This document shows, piece by piece, positions 1 to 8,449 of a DNA stretch of 64,000 nt (position 1 is its first letter; each line of letters begins with the position of its first letter). Location of the stretch: assembly GCF_050613185.1 (NCBI RefSeq), contig NZ_CP192511.1, positions 372,001 to 436,000 of the forward strand. The letters run 5' to 3'. The DNA comes from Chelonobacter sp050613185. GTDB lineage: Bacteria > Pseudomonadota > Gammaproteobacteria > Enterobacterales > Pasteurellaceae. A program made the position numbers and the translations under genes. The notes beneath the pieces were generated by a model. It was not told the origin of the DNA and searched no databases. It worked only from the letters and a program-made list of their open reading frames with translations.

Positions 1-718
1 AGAAACGCAGCAAGGCTTCGTTTTTGCGCACGCCGTTGACATACCAGCAGCTTTGGGTGATATCCGGCAGCGTTTGTTGCGTTGCCTGAATCTTCACTTC
101 TTGCGGATCTTGCATAAAGCGACGGGTAATGCGACGAATCGGCTCCGGCATGGTCGCGGAGAAAAGTGCGGTTTGGTGCTGTTCCGGCAATTTGCTCATC
201 ACCTCTTCCACATCGTCGATAAAGCCCATGCGCAACATTTCGTCGGCTTCGTCCAGCACCATAAAACGCAGTTCGGATAAGTTTAATGTGCCGCGGCGGA
301 TATGATCCAAAATCCGTCCCGGCGTACCGACCACCACTTGCGAGCCTTTACGCAAGGCACGCAATTGAATGTCATAGCGTTGTCCGCCGTACAGCGTAAC
401 AATGTTCAAACCTTTGATGTTTTTGCTGAATTGTTCACAGGCATCGGCAACCTGAATCGCCAATTCACGGGTCGGCGCCATCACCAGCATTTGCGGCGTG
501 CGCACGTCGGCGTCGATCTGTGCCAATAACGGCAAGGAGAACGCAGCGGTTTTGCCGCTGCCGGTTTGCGCCATACCCAGCACATCACGGCCGTTTAGCA
601 AGTGCGGTATGCAAATTTGCTGAATCGGGGACGGATTGACGAATCCCATAGCGGTGACAGCGGAAATAAGCGATTCAGGCAAACCTAAATCATTAAATGT
701 TAAAGTTGTTTCAGTCAT
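1..718 (-). CDS. deaD: DEAD-box RNA helicase DeaD/CsdA (N-terminal part, cut by window edge)
   Basis: ATP-dependent RNA helicase of the DeaD/CsdA family, which remodels RNA in cold adaptation, ribosome assembly and mRNA decay. The frame is open from ATG at 718 to the window edge, giving about 239 N-terminal residues. Visible motifs in order are the Q motif region (NPSPIQQ), Walker A MAQTGSGKT, PTREL, GG, TPGR, LDEAD and SAT. The helicase C domain and the basic C-terminal tail lie outside the window. It is transcribed after pnp and nlpI, the same order as in E. coli, consistent with a link to the RNA degradosome. Family assignment is secure; the choice of DeaD over other DEAD-box paralogues rests on the N-terminal sequence and the neighbours. 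Confidence 0.93.
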   Translation of the reverse strand, partial: MTETTLTFNDLGLPESLISAVTAMGFVNPSPIQQICIPHLLNGRDVLGMAQTGSGKTAAFSLPLLAQIDADVRTPQMLVMAPTRELAIQVADACEQFSKNIKGLNIVTLYGGQRYDIQLRALRKGSQVVVGTPGRILDHIRRGTLNLSELRFMVLDEADEMLRMGFIDDVEEVMSKLPEQHQTALFSATMPEPIRRITRRFMQDPQEVKIQATQQTLPDITQSCWYVNGVRKNEALLRF

Positions 719-896
719 ATTTTACTCAATAGTAGACAGCGGACGCGCCGCCGATAAAATAATAAAAATTGTTGCGTGATAGAATAATGCCTAGTGCGGC
801 GTGATTGTGGCGCAAATGCGAAGTGCGGTTTGCAACGCGGTTGCAAGCCGTATGACTGGCGCGAAAGCCAGGCAATCCCAATCAAGACCGTTTAAC

Positions 897-1829
897 TTAG
901 TTCGTATCAGGTACAACCGTGAGTGTTTCACTCTCATTCAAGCGTAAACGCGAGAGTTCAAACAAGGCAAAACGATACTCAACAAAGTTAAATACTTGAT
1001 TGGCAAGAGCCAATTTAAACAAAGCGGTTGCTTCGTCAACCTTCCCCAGATTGAGTTGTTGTTTTGCTAAATAAAAATAGGTTTCTGTTAAAATTTCAGC
1101 ATATTGAGGCGAATACGGCACGGCAAAACTGTCAATTTTTTGCTGTAAATCATCATACGACAATTCGCCCAAATAGTAGTGCACAATATTGGTTCCCCAA
1201 AATTCATTGGATAACCCTTTGGCCCGTTGCGCCAAATTTTGTCTTGCTTCGTGCGGTTTATATTTCAATTCATTCAAATACAGCCACAAAGTGCGGTATG
1301 GATCACTCGGATCCGCTTGATAAAACGTCAAAAAATCCCGTTCGGCCAACCCATGACGACCGACATAATAGAAATTCAACCCCCGATTCAAATAAGCATA
1401 TTCGTAGTTGCCGTCCAAATGCAATACGGCATTGAACGCATCTAGCGAACCGTCGTAATCGCCATCCAACAGCAAATACAAGCCTAAATAATTATAAATC
1501 GGCGCTAATTTCGGTTGAAGCATTAAGGCTTGGGTGAAATCATAACGGGCTAATCCCCAGAGGCCCAAACTGTCATACAATACACCACGCTCAAAGTGTA
1601 AAGCTGCCCGTTCGTCTTTATCCAAATTTCCGACCAGTAACACCTGCCCCAGCCGCGCAATCATCACTTCCTGATCAAAATGCAGCAACGGATTTTGCTC
1701 GGCAAGGGTCACATTCTTGTCGGAAACCAATGGAATAGTCGGGCGCATAGAACATGCAGCGGCAACAAGTAAACACGTCAACACACAAAACGATTTTGTG
1801 TAATGAACGAATTTTCCGGCCATTTTCAT
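897..1829 (-). CDS. nlpI: Lipoprotein NlpI, TPR protein
   Basis: Outer-membrane lipoprotein with tetratricopeptide repeats. In E. coli NlpI is an adaptor that scaffolds peptidoglycan hydrolases and delivers MepS to the protease Prc. The N-terminus has a basic start, a hydrophobic stretch and a lipobox-like VAAAC around residue 27 (Ala at -3, so slightly off consensus). TPR-type helices follow from about residue 60 (ERGVLYDSLGLWGLARYDF, then NYLGLYLLLDGDYDGSLDAF). Three in-frame ATGs (1835, 1829, 1823) are possible. I prefer 1829 because a GGGGG Shine-Dalgarno lies about 9 bases upstream of it. It sits 84 bp after pnp and before deaD, as in enterobacteria, and is probably cotranscribed. Length (310 aa) is normal. 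Confidence 0.9.
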   Translation of the reverse strand: MKMAGKFVHYTKSFCVLTCLLVAAACSMRPTIPLVSDKNVTLAEQNPLLHFDQEVMIARLGQVLLVGNLDKDERAALHFERGVLYDSLGLWGLARYDFTQALMLQPKLAPIYNYLGLYLLLDGDYDGSLDAFNAVLHLDGNYEYAYLNRGLNFYYVGRHGLAERDFLTFYQADPSDPYRTLWLYLNELKYKPHEARQNLAQRAKGLSNEFWGTNIVHYYLGELSYDDLQQKIDSFAVPYSPQYAEILTETYFYLAKQQLNLGKVDEATALFKLALANQVFNFVEYRFALFELSRLRLNESETLTVVPDTN

Positions 1830-1913
1830 TATCATATGCCCCCAAATAAAATCGTCAGGCTGCCTAGGAGATGAACCATAGATAGACAGCCGAAAATTTT
1901 ATGACGAGTTGAA

Positions 1914-4043
1914 TTACTCGTCGTCACCTTGCCCAACAGCGACTTGTACCTCGTCTTGTGCCGCAATATCGCGCATGGTCAAACGGATACGGCCTTGACG
2001 ATCGATTTCCACCACTTTTACTGCGACTTCTTGTCCGACTTGCAAATAATCGGTTACTTTTTCAACCCGCTCTTCGGCGATTTGAGAAATATGTACCAAC
2101 CCTTCTTTATTGCCAACGATAGCAACAAATGCGCCAAAGTCTGCAATACGGGTGACTTTACCGCTATAAACACGGTTCACTTCCACATCCGCTACGATGT
2201 CGTCAATCCGTGCCATAACGGCTTTCGCCGCCAAATTATCGGTAGCCGCGATTTTTACCGTACCGTCGTCCGCAATATCAATCGAAGTGCCGGTTTCTTC
2301 GGTCAGGGCACGAATCACCGCACCGCCTTTACCGATCACATCTTTGATTTTCTTCGGATCAATCTTCATGGTGTGGATACGCGGGGCGAAATCGGAAATA
2401 TCACCGCGCGGCGCAGAAATCGCCTGTTCCATCACGCCTAAAATGTGCATTCTCGCACCTTTGGCTTGGTTCAAGGCAATTTGCATGATTTCTGCCGTAA
2501 TGCCTTCGATTTTGATATCCATTTGCAGCGCGGTTACACCTTGTTTGGTACCGGCGACTTTGAAATCCATATCGCCCAAGTGATCTTCATCACCCAAAAT
2601 ATCGGACAACACCACGAATTTATCGTCGGATTTCACCAAGCCCATCGCGATCCCGGCAACGGCTGATTTGATCGGCACGCCTGCGTCCATTAACGCCAAC
2701 GAAGCGCCGCACACCGACGCCATGGAAGACGAACCGTTTGATTCGGTGATTTCAGACACCACACGCACTACGTACGGGAATTCTTCGATGGTCGGCATTA
2801 CCGCCATCACGCCGCGTTTCGCCAAGCGACCATGACCGATTTCACGGCGTTTCGGCGAGCCGATCATGCCGGTTTCACCGACGGAATACGGCGGGAAATT
2901 ATAGTGGAACAGGAAGTGATCAGTGCGTTCGCCGGTGATATCGTCGATGATTTGCGCGTCACGTTCCGTGCCTAAAGTGGCAACCGCCAAGGCTTGGGTT
3001 TCGCCACGGGTGAAGATCGCCGAACCGTGAGTACGCGGCAACACGCCGGTGCAAATATCCAACGCACGCACGGTATCTACGTTACGTCCGTCGATACGCG
3101 GCTCGCCGGCTAAAATGCGGCTGCGCACCACATCGCTTTCCAATGCGCCTAAAATATCGGCAATCGTATTTTCGGTGATTTTTTCATCTTGGTTGTTTGC
3201 CAACACCGCTGCGGTCACTTCCGCTTTAATCACATCGACTTGTGCATAGCGCGCTTGTTTTTCGGTGATACGGTAGGCTTCGCCCAAACGGCTTTCGGCT
3301 AACGCTTTGACTTGTGCCACAAGTGCGGTATTCACCGCCGGCGCTTGCCAATCCCAACGCGGCTTGCCTGCTTCGGCAACGAATTGTTTGATGTTTTCCA
3401 CCACCACTTGCTGTTGTTGATGACCGAACACCACGGCGGCCAACATTTGCTCTTCGGTTAAAATATCCGCTTCGGATTCGACCATTAATACCGCTTTATC
3501 GGTACCGGCAACCACTAAATCCAAACGACTGTGTTTTTGTTCCGCCATCGTCGGGTTCAACACGAATTGATCGTTGATAAAGCCAACGCGCGCCGCGCCG
3601 ATTGGACCATTGAACGGCACACCGGACAACGAAAGTGCGGCGGAAGCCCCGATCATCGCCACGATATCCGGGCTGATTTGCGGATTAACCGATACCACGG
3701 TCGCCACGATTTGAATTTCGTTGTAAAAGCCTTCCGGGAACAACGGGCGAATCGGACGGTCAATCAAACGCGCGATTAAGGTTTCGCCTTCGGACGGGCG
3801 GCCTTCACGACGGAAAAATCCGCCCGGAATGCGACCTGCCGCATAAGTCCGCTCTTGATAGTTTACGGTTAACGGGAAGAAATCCTGCCCTTCTTTGACG
3901 TCTTTTTTCGCCACCACGGTAACCAAAACCGAAGTATCGTCCATGCTCGCCATCACTGCGGCAGTTGCCTGACGCGCCATCGCGCCGGTTTCTAAAGTTA
4001 CGGTATGCTGACCGTATTTAAATTGTTTAACAATTGGAGTCAC
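1914..4043 (-). CDS. pnp: Polyribonucleotide nucleotidyltransferase (PNPase)
   Basis: Phosphorolytic 3'-to-5' exoribonuclease that releases nucleoside diphosphates; a cytoplasmic trimer and degradosome partner. The 709 residues match the family length. Two RNase PH domains are visible (the first with the RPIRPLFPEGF region, the second with GETQALA and the EITESNGSSSMASVCGAS core), then a KH domain (DVIGKGGAVIRALTEETG) and an S1 domain (GKVTRIADFGAFVAI). The C-terminus is short and acidic. Translation starts at ATG 4043 after an AGGAAAA ribosome-binding site. In E. coli pnp follows rpsO and its leader is cut by RNase III; here the upstream gene is yjjX instead of rpsO and the leader is up to 260 bp, so autoregulation is possible but I could not fold it reliably. 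Confidence 0.98.
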   Translation of the reverse strand: MTPIVKQFKYGQHTVTLETGAMARQATAAVMASMDDTSVLVTVVAKKDVKEGQDFFPLTVNYQERTYAAGRIPGGFFRREGRPSEGETLIARLIDRPIRPLFPEGFYNEIQIVATVVSVNPQISPDIVAMIGASAALSLSGVPFNGPIGAARVGFINDQFVLNPTMAEQKHSRLDLVVAGTDKAVLMVESEADILTEEQMLAAVVFGHQQQQVVVENIKQFVAEAGKPRWDWQAPAVNTALVAQVKALAESRLGEAYRITEKQARYAQVDVIKAEVTAAVLANNQDEKITENTIADILGALESDVVRSRILAGEPRIDGRNVDTVRALDICTGVLPRTHGSAIFTRGETQALAVATLGTERDAQIIDDITGERTDHFLFHYNFPPYSVGETGMIGSPKRREIGHGRLAKRGVMAVMPTIEEFPYVVRVVSEITESNGSSSMASVCGASLALMDAGVPIKSAVAGIAMGLVKSDDKFVVLSDILGDEDHLGDMDFKVAGTKQGVTALQMDIKIEGITAEIMQIALNQAKGARMHILGVMEQAISAPRGDISDFAPRIHTMKIDPKKIKDVIGKGGAVIRALTEETGTSIDIADDGTVKIAATDNLAAKAVMARIDDIVADVEVNRVYSGKVTRIADFGAFVAIVGNKEGLVHISQIAEERVEKVTDYLQVGQEVAVKVVEIDRQGRIRLTMRDIAAQDEVQVAVGQGDDE

Positions 4044-4303
4044 GAGATTTTCCTTTTAAAAATCAATAAGTAAATTTGAACTTATCTCTTTATTGCGACT
4101 AGCAAAAATAATCTGCAATCGAGGTGGGAATAAAATGGGGATAAAAAATGGTTTTCATATAACTTGAATAGATCATTTTTGATAGCCGCACGCTGACAAA
4201 GAGTATAAGCGGTGCCATTATACCGATATTTTCCGTAAAAATGCTAATAATTTCTTAAATTCCACCTATCTAGGCAAAATAACCGCATTCTTATCAAGGA
4301 ATT

Positions 4304-4834
4304 TTACGGCTCAAAAAGCGATAAATGCAAAAATTTCGCCATCGCCAAAATCACCGCTTGCACGTACACGCTTTCGCGGCTGGCGTTGCCGTTGGTCAGC
4401 AGGCTCATCGCGCCGCCTTTTTGTTTGATGTTTTCGGTTTGGAACAGCTGATCCATCACCGTGCCTAATTCCATTTCCGGATTGAGTCGATTGTACACAC
4501 AATCGGGAATCGGCAATTCGGCACTGCGCCCGACTGCAAACCGCACTTTGTCGCTGATGACGACATAGGCACAGGTCGCCGCGCCGTAATCAAAGCGCTC
4601 GATTCCGGCTTCAATCGCCAGATAAAAATCCGCGTTTGGCAACTGTTGCTGACAGAATCGCACCCGATTGAACGCACCTTGTTTGGTTTCCGTCATGCTC
4701 ATCGGCTGTTCCGCCACGCCCGATTGCGACGGCATAGCCTTAAAATGCAAAGTGCGATCAGGAAACAATTTGCTGAATGCGGTTTTGACTGCATTGACTT
4801 TAACCGGATTGACCGAGGCGATGACGATTTGCAT
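4304..4834 (-). CDS. yjjX: Inosine/xanthosine triphosphatase (YjjX family)
   Basis: House-cleaning NTPase of the YjjX family that hydrolyses ITP and XTP to keep deaminated purines out of nucleic acids. The N-terminus (IASVNPVKVNAVKTAF) corresponds to the ATTNPAKI loop of the Maf/HAM1-like fold. Other conserved parts are GVAEQPMSMTET, AFNRV and AIEAGIE near residue 95, and GGAMSLLTNG with RESVYVQAVILA at the C-terminus. At 176 aa it is typical. It ends 259 bp before pnp and begins 12 bp after the stop of the T4 endonuclease V-like gene, so the DNA-repair gene and this nucleotide-pool cleaner probably share an mRNA. Confidence 0.92.
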   Translation of the reverse strand: MQIVIASVNPVKVNAVKTAFSKLFPDRTLHFKAMPSQSGVAEQPMSMTETKQGAFNRVRFCQQQLPNADFYLAIEAGIERFDYGAATCAYVVISDKVRFAVGRSAELPIPDCVYNRLNPEMELGTVMDQLFQTENIKQKGGAMSLLTNGNASRESVYVQAVILAMAKFLHLSLFEP

Positions 4835-4845
4835 GGCTCTCCCGT

Positions 4846-5232
4846 TTAAGCGGTTTTATGCGGGGTGAAGCGCGCTTTCAGCGGCATACGCTCCGCAATT
4901 CGTGCTCGATTTAAGCGCAGGGCGTTGTCGCTTGGCTGGTAATCGAGCCATAAGTGCGGTTCGCTTGGCAAATCCTCGGCCCAACGATTGGTGACATTAA
5001 AGCCGCGCGCCAAGCATTCTTGGTGCAAAGCGTGATAGCGTTTGTGCAGAAAAGCGAGCTTGTTCATAAAAAATTTAACGTGTCCTGTGCCTAATTTATA
5101 ATCCTCGGGCTGCCCGGTCAAATTGTATTTGCCTTTGGCGATCGCATTCGGAATGCGGGTCAACTCGCGGTGTTCCGCCAGCAAATGTTGATCGCACAAC
5201 TCGCCGACCGGCACGACATTAATACGGGTCAT
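4846..5232 (-). CDS. Pyrimidine dimer DNA glycosylase/AP lyase (T4 endonuclease V family)
   Basis: Closely resembles bacteriophage T4 endonuclease V (DenV), which cleaves the glycosidic bond at UV-induced pyrimidine dimers and then nicks the strand. The start MTRINVVPVGELCDQHLLAE aligns almost residue for residue with T4 DenV. The catalytic Thr2, whose free alpha-amino group is the nucleophile, and Glu23 are both present. GTGHVKFFMNKLAFLHKR matches the DenV GAGHVTFFYDKLEFLRKR helix. Two adjacent ATGs exist (5235 and 5232). I chose 5232 because only that start places Thr next to the removed Met. The 128 aa are slightly shorter than T4 (138). The gene overlaps the end of dusC. Confidence 0.92.
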   Translation of the reverse strand: MTRINVVPVGELCDQHLLAEHRELTRIPNAIAKGKYNLTGQPEDYKLGTGHVKFFMNKLAFLHKRYHALHQECLARGFNVTNRWAEDLPSEPHLWLDYQPSDNALRLNRARIAERMPLKARFTPHKTA

Positions 5233-6193
5233 CATCGCTCTCCTTATTGATACAAAGTGCGGTTTGGCGTTCCACTTCGGCTTTTAAACCGCCGTAGCCA
5301 TGTTCGGTTTTAATGATTTGAAACAGTTGCGCCGCTTGCGGATATTCCTTTTCCAAATAACGCAGCCATTGTTTAATCCGCGCCACATGGTAAAAACCGC
5401 TGTCCGCCGGATTGTCGAGATTAACGTATTGTTGTAGCAGTTGCAACACCTGCGCCCACGCCAGCTTGTCATGCTTGAACTTCACCACCCGGCTGAGATT
5501 GGGAATGTTCAGCGCGCCGCGCCCGATCATCAAGCTATCGCAGCCGGTCGCCGCCAAGCAGGCTTGCCCGTCTTGCCAGTTCCAAACTTCCCCGTTGGCG
5601 ATCACCGGAATCTGCAAGCGCTGACGGATTTCGCCGATTTTCCGCCAGTTAATCCGCTCGGCACGGTAACCGTCGCTTTTGGTGCGCCCGTGAATAGTGA
5701 TTTCATCTGCGCCGCCCTGCTGTACTGCGTCGGCAATTTCAAACGCCGCCGAATCGCTGTCCCAGCCCAACCGCACTTTGACACTGACGGTGTACGATTT
5801 ATCCAACGCTTGCCGAATCGCTTTGGTGGCTTGATAAATCAGTTCCGGCTGTTTCAATAAGGAAGCGCCGCCTTGGCTGTTATTCACGGTTTTTGACGGA
5901 CAACCGCAATTCAAATCAACCCCGTGCGACCCCAGTTCAACCGCTCTTTGCGCATTTTCCGCCAACCACTCGGGGAACTGCCCCAACAACTGCACCCGCA
6001 CCGGTGTACCGGCGCGGGTATAACCGCCGTGTTGCAATTCAGGGCACAACCGATAAAACGCTTTTTTCGGCAACAGTTGATCGACCACGCGCACAAATTC
6101 CGACAAGCAGAGATCGTAATCATTCACTTGGGTCAGCAAATGGCGCAAAAACGGATCGAGCACGCCCTGCATCGGGGCTAGAATGACGCGCAT
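5219..6193 (-). CDS. dusC: tRNA-dihydrouridine(16) synthase
   Basis: FMN enzyme reducing uridine to dihydrouridine in tRNA D-loops. The TIM-barrel start MRVILAPMQGVLD, the catalytic cysteine motif LNCGCPSK near residue 98 with the following NNSQGGASLL, KVRLGW, TIHGR, IANGEV and MIGRGAL are all in place. The 324 residues and the sequence around ELQHGGYTRAGTPVRVQLLG favour DusC over DusA or DusB. The start is ATG 6193, touching the stop of the YjdF-like gene. Its 3' end overlaps the start of the endonuclease V-like gene by about 14 bp, which suggests translational coupling. Confidence 0.9.
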   Translation of the reverse strand: MRVILAPMQGVLDPFLRHLLTQVNDYDLCLSEFVRVVDQLLPKKAFYRLCPELQHGGYTRAGTPVRVQLLGQFPEWLAENAQRAVELGSHGVDLNCGCPSKTVNNSQGGASLLKQPELIYQATKAIRQALDKSYTVSVKVRLGWDSDSAAFEIADAVQQGGADEITIHGRTKSDGYRAERINWRKIGEIRQRLQIPVIANGEVWNWQDGQACLAATGCDSLMIGRGALNIPNLSRVVKFKHDKLAWAQVLQLLQQYVNLDNPADSGFYHVARIKQWLRYLEKEYPQAAQLFQIIKTEHGYGGLKAEVERQTALCINKESDDDPY

Positions 6194-6804
6194 TAGACCG
6201 TTTTATCCGTGCGCAACAAGTAGAACAGCGCAAGTGCGGTCAGCGCGCCCAACGTGTCGGCAAGCATATCTTTTTGCGCGTCCCACACATCCCCCTGAGA
6301 GCCGAGAAAAGCAATGCCCTCGTCGCCACCGGCGATCACCGAATATTGCCATTCGATCAATTCGTAGGCGGCTGCAACGCTCATAATAAAAAATAGCGCA
6401 AAGAAACCGGCTAAAATCGGTCCGCATAACTTACGACGCAACAGCCATTCTGCCATCGGGAAGCTATAAAAACCGATGATAAAATGCGCCACGCGATCAA
6501 AATGGTTGCGATCTTCGCCGAACCAACCACTCAGCAAGCGGCTGCCCCATTCGAACGGCACAAGTTCAAAGGTGTAATGTGCGCCGATTAAATGCAAAAT
6601 CAGCCACAAGCTCATTAAAAAATACGCGATATTGCTGAATTGAAAACGTGAATAAGTCATGACTAACGCCGTAAATACCACAAAAACCGGCGCGACTTCC
6701 GCGTACCACACCGCTCTTGAAAAGGGGGCGATTCCAGACCAAACGGCTATTAGCGCGACAATTAAGGCTAACACAACCGGAAATGCACTACGCTGCGGCA
6801 TCAT
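6193..6804 (-). CDS. YjdF/DUF2238-family inner membrane protein
   Basis: About 203 aa with five or six hydrophobic segments: near residues 8-25, 35-55, 62-78, 105-120, 130-150 and 180-197. The conserved signature of the DUF2238 (YjdF) family is clear: DRVAHFIIGFYSFPMAEW, YELIEWQYSV, GDEGIAFLGSQGDVWDAQKDM and LADTLGAL. Molecular function is unknown. The family has conserved acidic and His residues in loops, but I cannot infer a substrate. ATG 6804 overlaps the djlA stop (TAATG); a second ATG at 6801 has better spacing from the GGA upstream and may be the true start. It lies in a tight djlA-yjdF-dusC run. Confidence 0.85.
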   Translation of the reverse strand: MMPQRSAFPVVLALIVALIAVWSGIAPFSRAVWYAEVAPVFVVFTALVMTYSRFQFSNIAYFLMSLWLILHLIGAHYTFELVPFEWGSRLLSGWFGEDRNHFDRVAHFIIGFYSFPMAEWLLRRKLCGPILAGFFALFFIMSVAAAYELIEWQYSVIAGGDEGIAFLGSQGDVWDAQKDMLADTLGALTALALFYLLRTDKTV

Positions 6805-7658
6805 TATTTCCAGCCTTTCGCCTTGCAGATCATGTCATATGCCGCTTGGATTTTCTGAGCTTTCTCTTTTGCCATTTCCATCATTTCCGGCGGCAAGCCT
6901 TTGGCGACCAGTTTATCGGGGTGGTATTCGTTCATCAATTTGCGGTAAGCGCGTTTGACGGTGGTTTGATCATCGTTTGCCGTTACGCCGATCACCTGAT
7001 ACGCCGCGTCTAAGCTTGCGCCTGACGAAGTGCGGTAAGATTGCTGTCCGCCTTGATAGCCGCTTTGCTGCCGATAGCCGTCCTGTTGCTGAAAGCCGCC
7101 GTTGGCAAATTGTTGCGAGGCGTAAATCATTGCCATCATCTGTTCAAACTGCATTTGCGACAAGCCCAGTTCTTGCGCAATCACAAACAACAGCTCTTTT
7201 TCACTGTCATGCAAGTGGTTATCGGCAAGTGCGGTCTGAATTTGAATATCCAAAAACATGCGCAACAGATCAGGACGGCGCCCACAGCCAACCCGAAACT
7301 CGCGAATGACCTGACGAATCGGAAAATCCGCCTGTTTGCCTTGATTGAACGCGTCTTGCGCCATGCGCCGCGCTTCAGTATCAAGATTCAAACGGTTCAT
7401 TAAGCTTTGCGCCAGTTGAATATCGTCTTCCGTCACCCGCCCTTTCGATTTGCTTAAATGCCCCATCACGGCAAAGGTGGTTTTCAAAAACAGTTGCTGG
7501 CGAGTCAAGGTACGCCCGAACGAGCTGGAGCTGACGCTGCCCATTTCGTAGATTTTTTTATCCGCAAAATGCCCTAACACCGCCCCAAAAAGCGCGCCAA
7601 AAAAGCCACCGTAGCGGTAGCCTAAAATAAAGCCGATAATTTTTCCGATAAAATTCAT
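6804..7658 (-). CDS. djlA: Membrane-anchored DnaJ-like co-chaperone DjlA
   Basis: Type III DnaJ co-chaperone that stimulates DnaK from the inner membrane. The N-terminus has a Gly-rich membrane segment (GKIIGFILGYRYGGFFGALFG), typical of DjlA dimerisation. A TerB-like domain follows (TFAVMGHLSKSKGRVTEDDI), then a Gln/Gly-rich linker at about residues 195-215, and a C-terminal J domain containing YHPDKLVAKG with the essential HPD. I start at ATG 7658 (MNFIGKI) rather than the longer frame at 7685, because the family begins directly with the membrane segment. Length is 284 aa. It heads the run djlA-yjdF-dusC-endonuclease V-yjjX. Confidence 0.93.
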   Translation of the reverse strand: MNFIGKIIGFILGYRYGGFFGALFGAVLGHFADKKIYEMGSVSSSSFGRTLTRQQLFLKTTFAVMGHLSKSKGRVTEDDIQLAQSLMNRLNLDTEARRMAQDAFNQGKQADFPIRQVIREFRVGCGRRPDLLRMFLDIQIQTALADNHLHDSEKELLFVIAQELGLSQMQFEQMMAMIYASQQFANGGFQQQDGYRQQSGYQGGQQSYRTSSGASLDAAYQVIGVTANDDQTTVKRAYRKLMNEYHPDKLVAKGLPPEMMEMAKEKAQKIQAAYDMICKAKGWK

Positions 7659-7842
7659 GTTTTTCCTATTCACAAACACATGCACAAATAAAATGCCGTC
7701 ATTTTACCTGAATCGGCGGGGCTTAGAAACAAGGAAGTTTGCGATCAAGATTCCAGACTTCTGTCCGTGTAGTATTGATTAAATTGCTGCTGAATTAAAC
7801 TGCATAGCACTTGATTTAATTAATTAATGGGGGTACATTAAT

Positions 7843-8118
7843 TTGGCAGGGATTGAATATGATCAATTGAAACGCCAGAAAACTCTGCTAGAGCGTGGGC
7901 TTGATTTCGCTCACGCAGAGCAGGTTTTTCACGGTACACATTTTACGGCGGAAGATTCCCGTCAAAACTATGGGGAAATACGCTATATCACCATCGGCAC
8001 ACTCGCTGAACGGCTCGTGGTGATCGTTTGGACTTGGCGTGATAAGAATCGCCGTATTATTTCAATGAGGAAAGCCAATGAAAGAGAACAACAACGTTTT
8101 ACATCCTACTTGGATTGA
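7843..8118 (+). CDS. brnT: BrnT-family type II toxin (ribonuclease fold)
   Basis: BrnT toxins are small RelE-like ribonucleases that arrest growth and are neutralised by BrnA. The 91-residue product has the family layout: ERGLDFAHAEQVF near residue 17, a central SRQNYGEIRYITIGTLAERLVVIVWT strand block, and a C-terminal RIISMRKANEREQQRF. The start appears to be TTG 7843 behind a GGGGGT Shine-Dalgarno; no ATG occurs in this frame before the conserved region. It overlaps brnA by 41 bp. In known pairs the BrnA dimer bound to BrnT represses the promoter. It lies alone between djlA and deoD, a typical mobile stability module. Confidence 0.88.
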   Translation: MAGIEYDQLKRQKTLLERGLDFAHAEQVFHGTHFTAEDSRQNYGEIRYITIGTLAERLVVIVWTWRDKNRRIISMRKANEREQQRFTSYLD

Positions 8119-8335
8119 TCCTGATGATGCGCCAGAGCTCGGCGATGATTTTTTCCAAAGTGCAGATTTATATCAAGGGGAAAACCTGATCAAACGTGGG
8201 CGACCACGGCTAGATAATCCGAAGCAGGCTATTAAATTGCGCTTAGACAGCGATATTTTAGCCGCATTCAAAGCCACTGGAAAAGGCTGGCAAACGCGGA
8301 TTAATGCGGTGTTGCGTCAAAATATGCCGATATAA
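8078..8335 (+). CDS. brnA: BrnA-family antitoxin
   Basis: Antitoxin partner of BrnT. The acidic N-terminal half (WIDPDDAPELGDDFFQSADL) should wrap the toxin. The C-terminal ribbon-helix-helix region (RPRLDNPKQAIKLRLDSDIL, then GKGWQTRINAVLRQNM) should bind the operator, and both features are characteristic of BrnA. The 85 aa are normal. ATG 8078 lies inside brnT with GAGGAAAGCC just upstream, so translation is probably coupled. Toxin first, antitoxin second is the standard BrnTA order. Confidence 0.88.
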   Translation: MKENNNVLHPTWIDPDDAPELGDDFFQSADLYQGENLIKRGRPRLDNPKQAIKLRLDSDILAAFKATGKGWQTRINAVLRQNMPI

Positions 8336-8351
8336 TACGATACTCAAATTT

Positions 8352-8373
8352 CCCCTGACATTTACGTCAGGGG
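8352..8373 (+). terminator. Hairpin after brnA
   Basis: Perfect 8-bp stem CCCCTGAC/GTCAGGGG with a 6-nt loop, 16 bp after the brnA stop. There is no clear T-run after it, so it may be a weak terminator or an RNA-stabilising hairpin. Confidence 0.5.
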
Positions 8374-8449
8374 GTAAATACGATTACAGTGACGCTCAAG
8401 ATTTATTGTCTTTCGCTTCGCTCAATGCTAACCTAGCTTAAACCGCACT

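Noticed and set aside
1929..3779. Several plus-strand ORFs antisense to pnp
   Set aside because: They mirror the codon structure of pnp, have no ribosome-binding sites, and their products resemble nothing.
8352..8373. Hairpin after brnA as an attachment site of a mobile element
   Set aside because: No second copy flanks the brnTA pair within this region.
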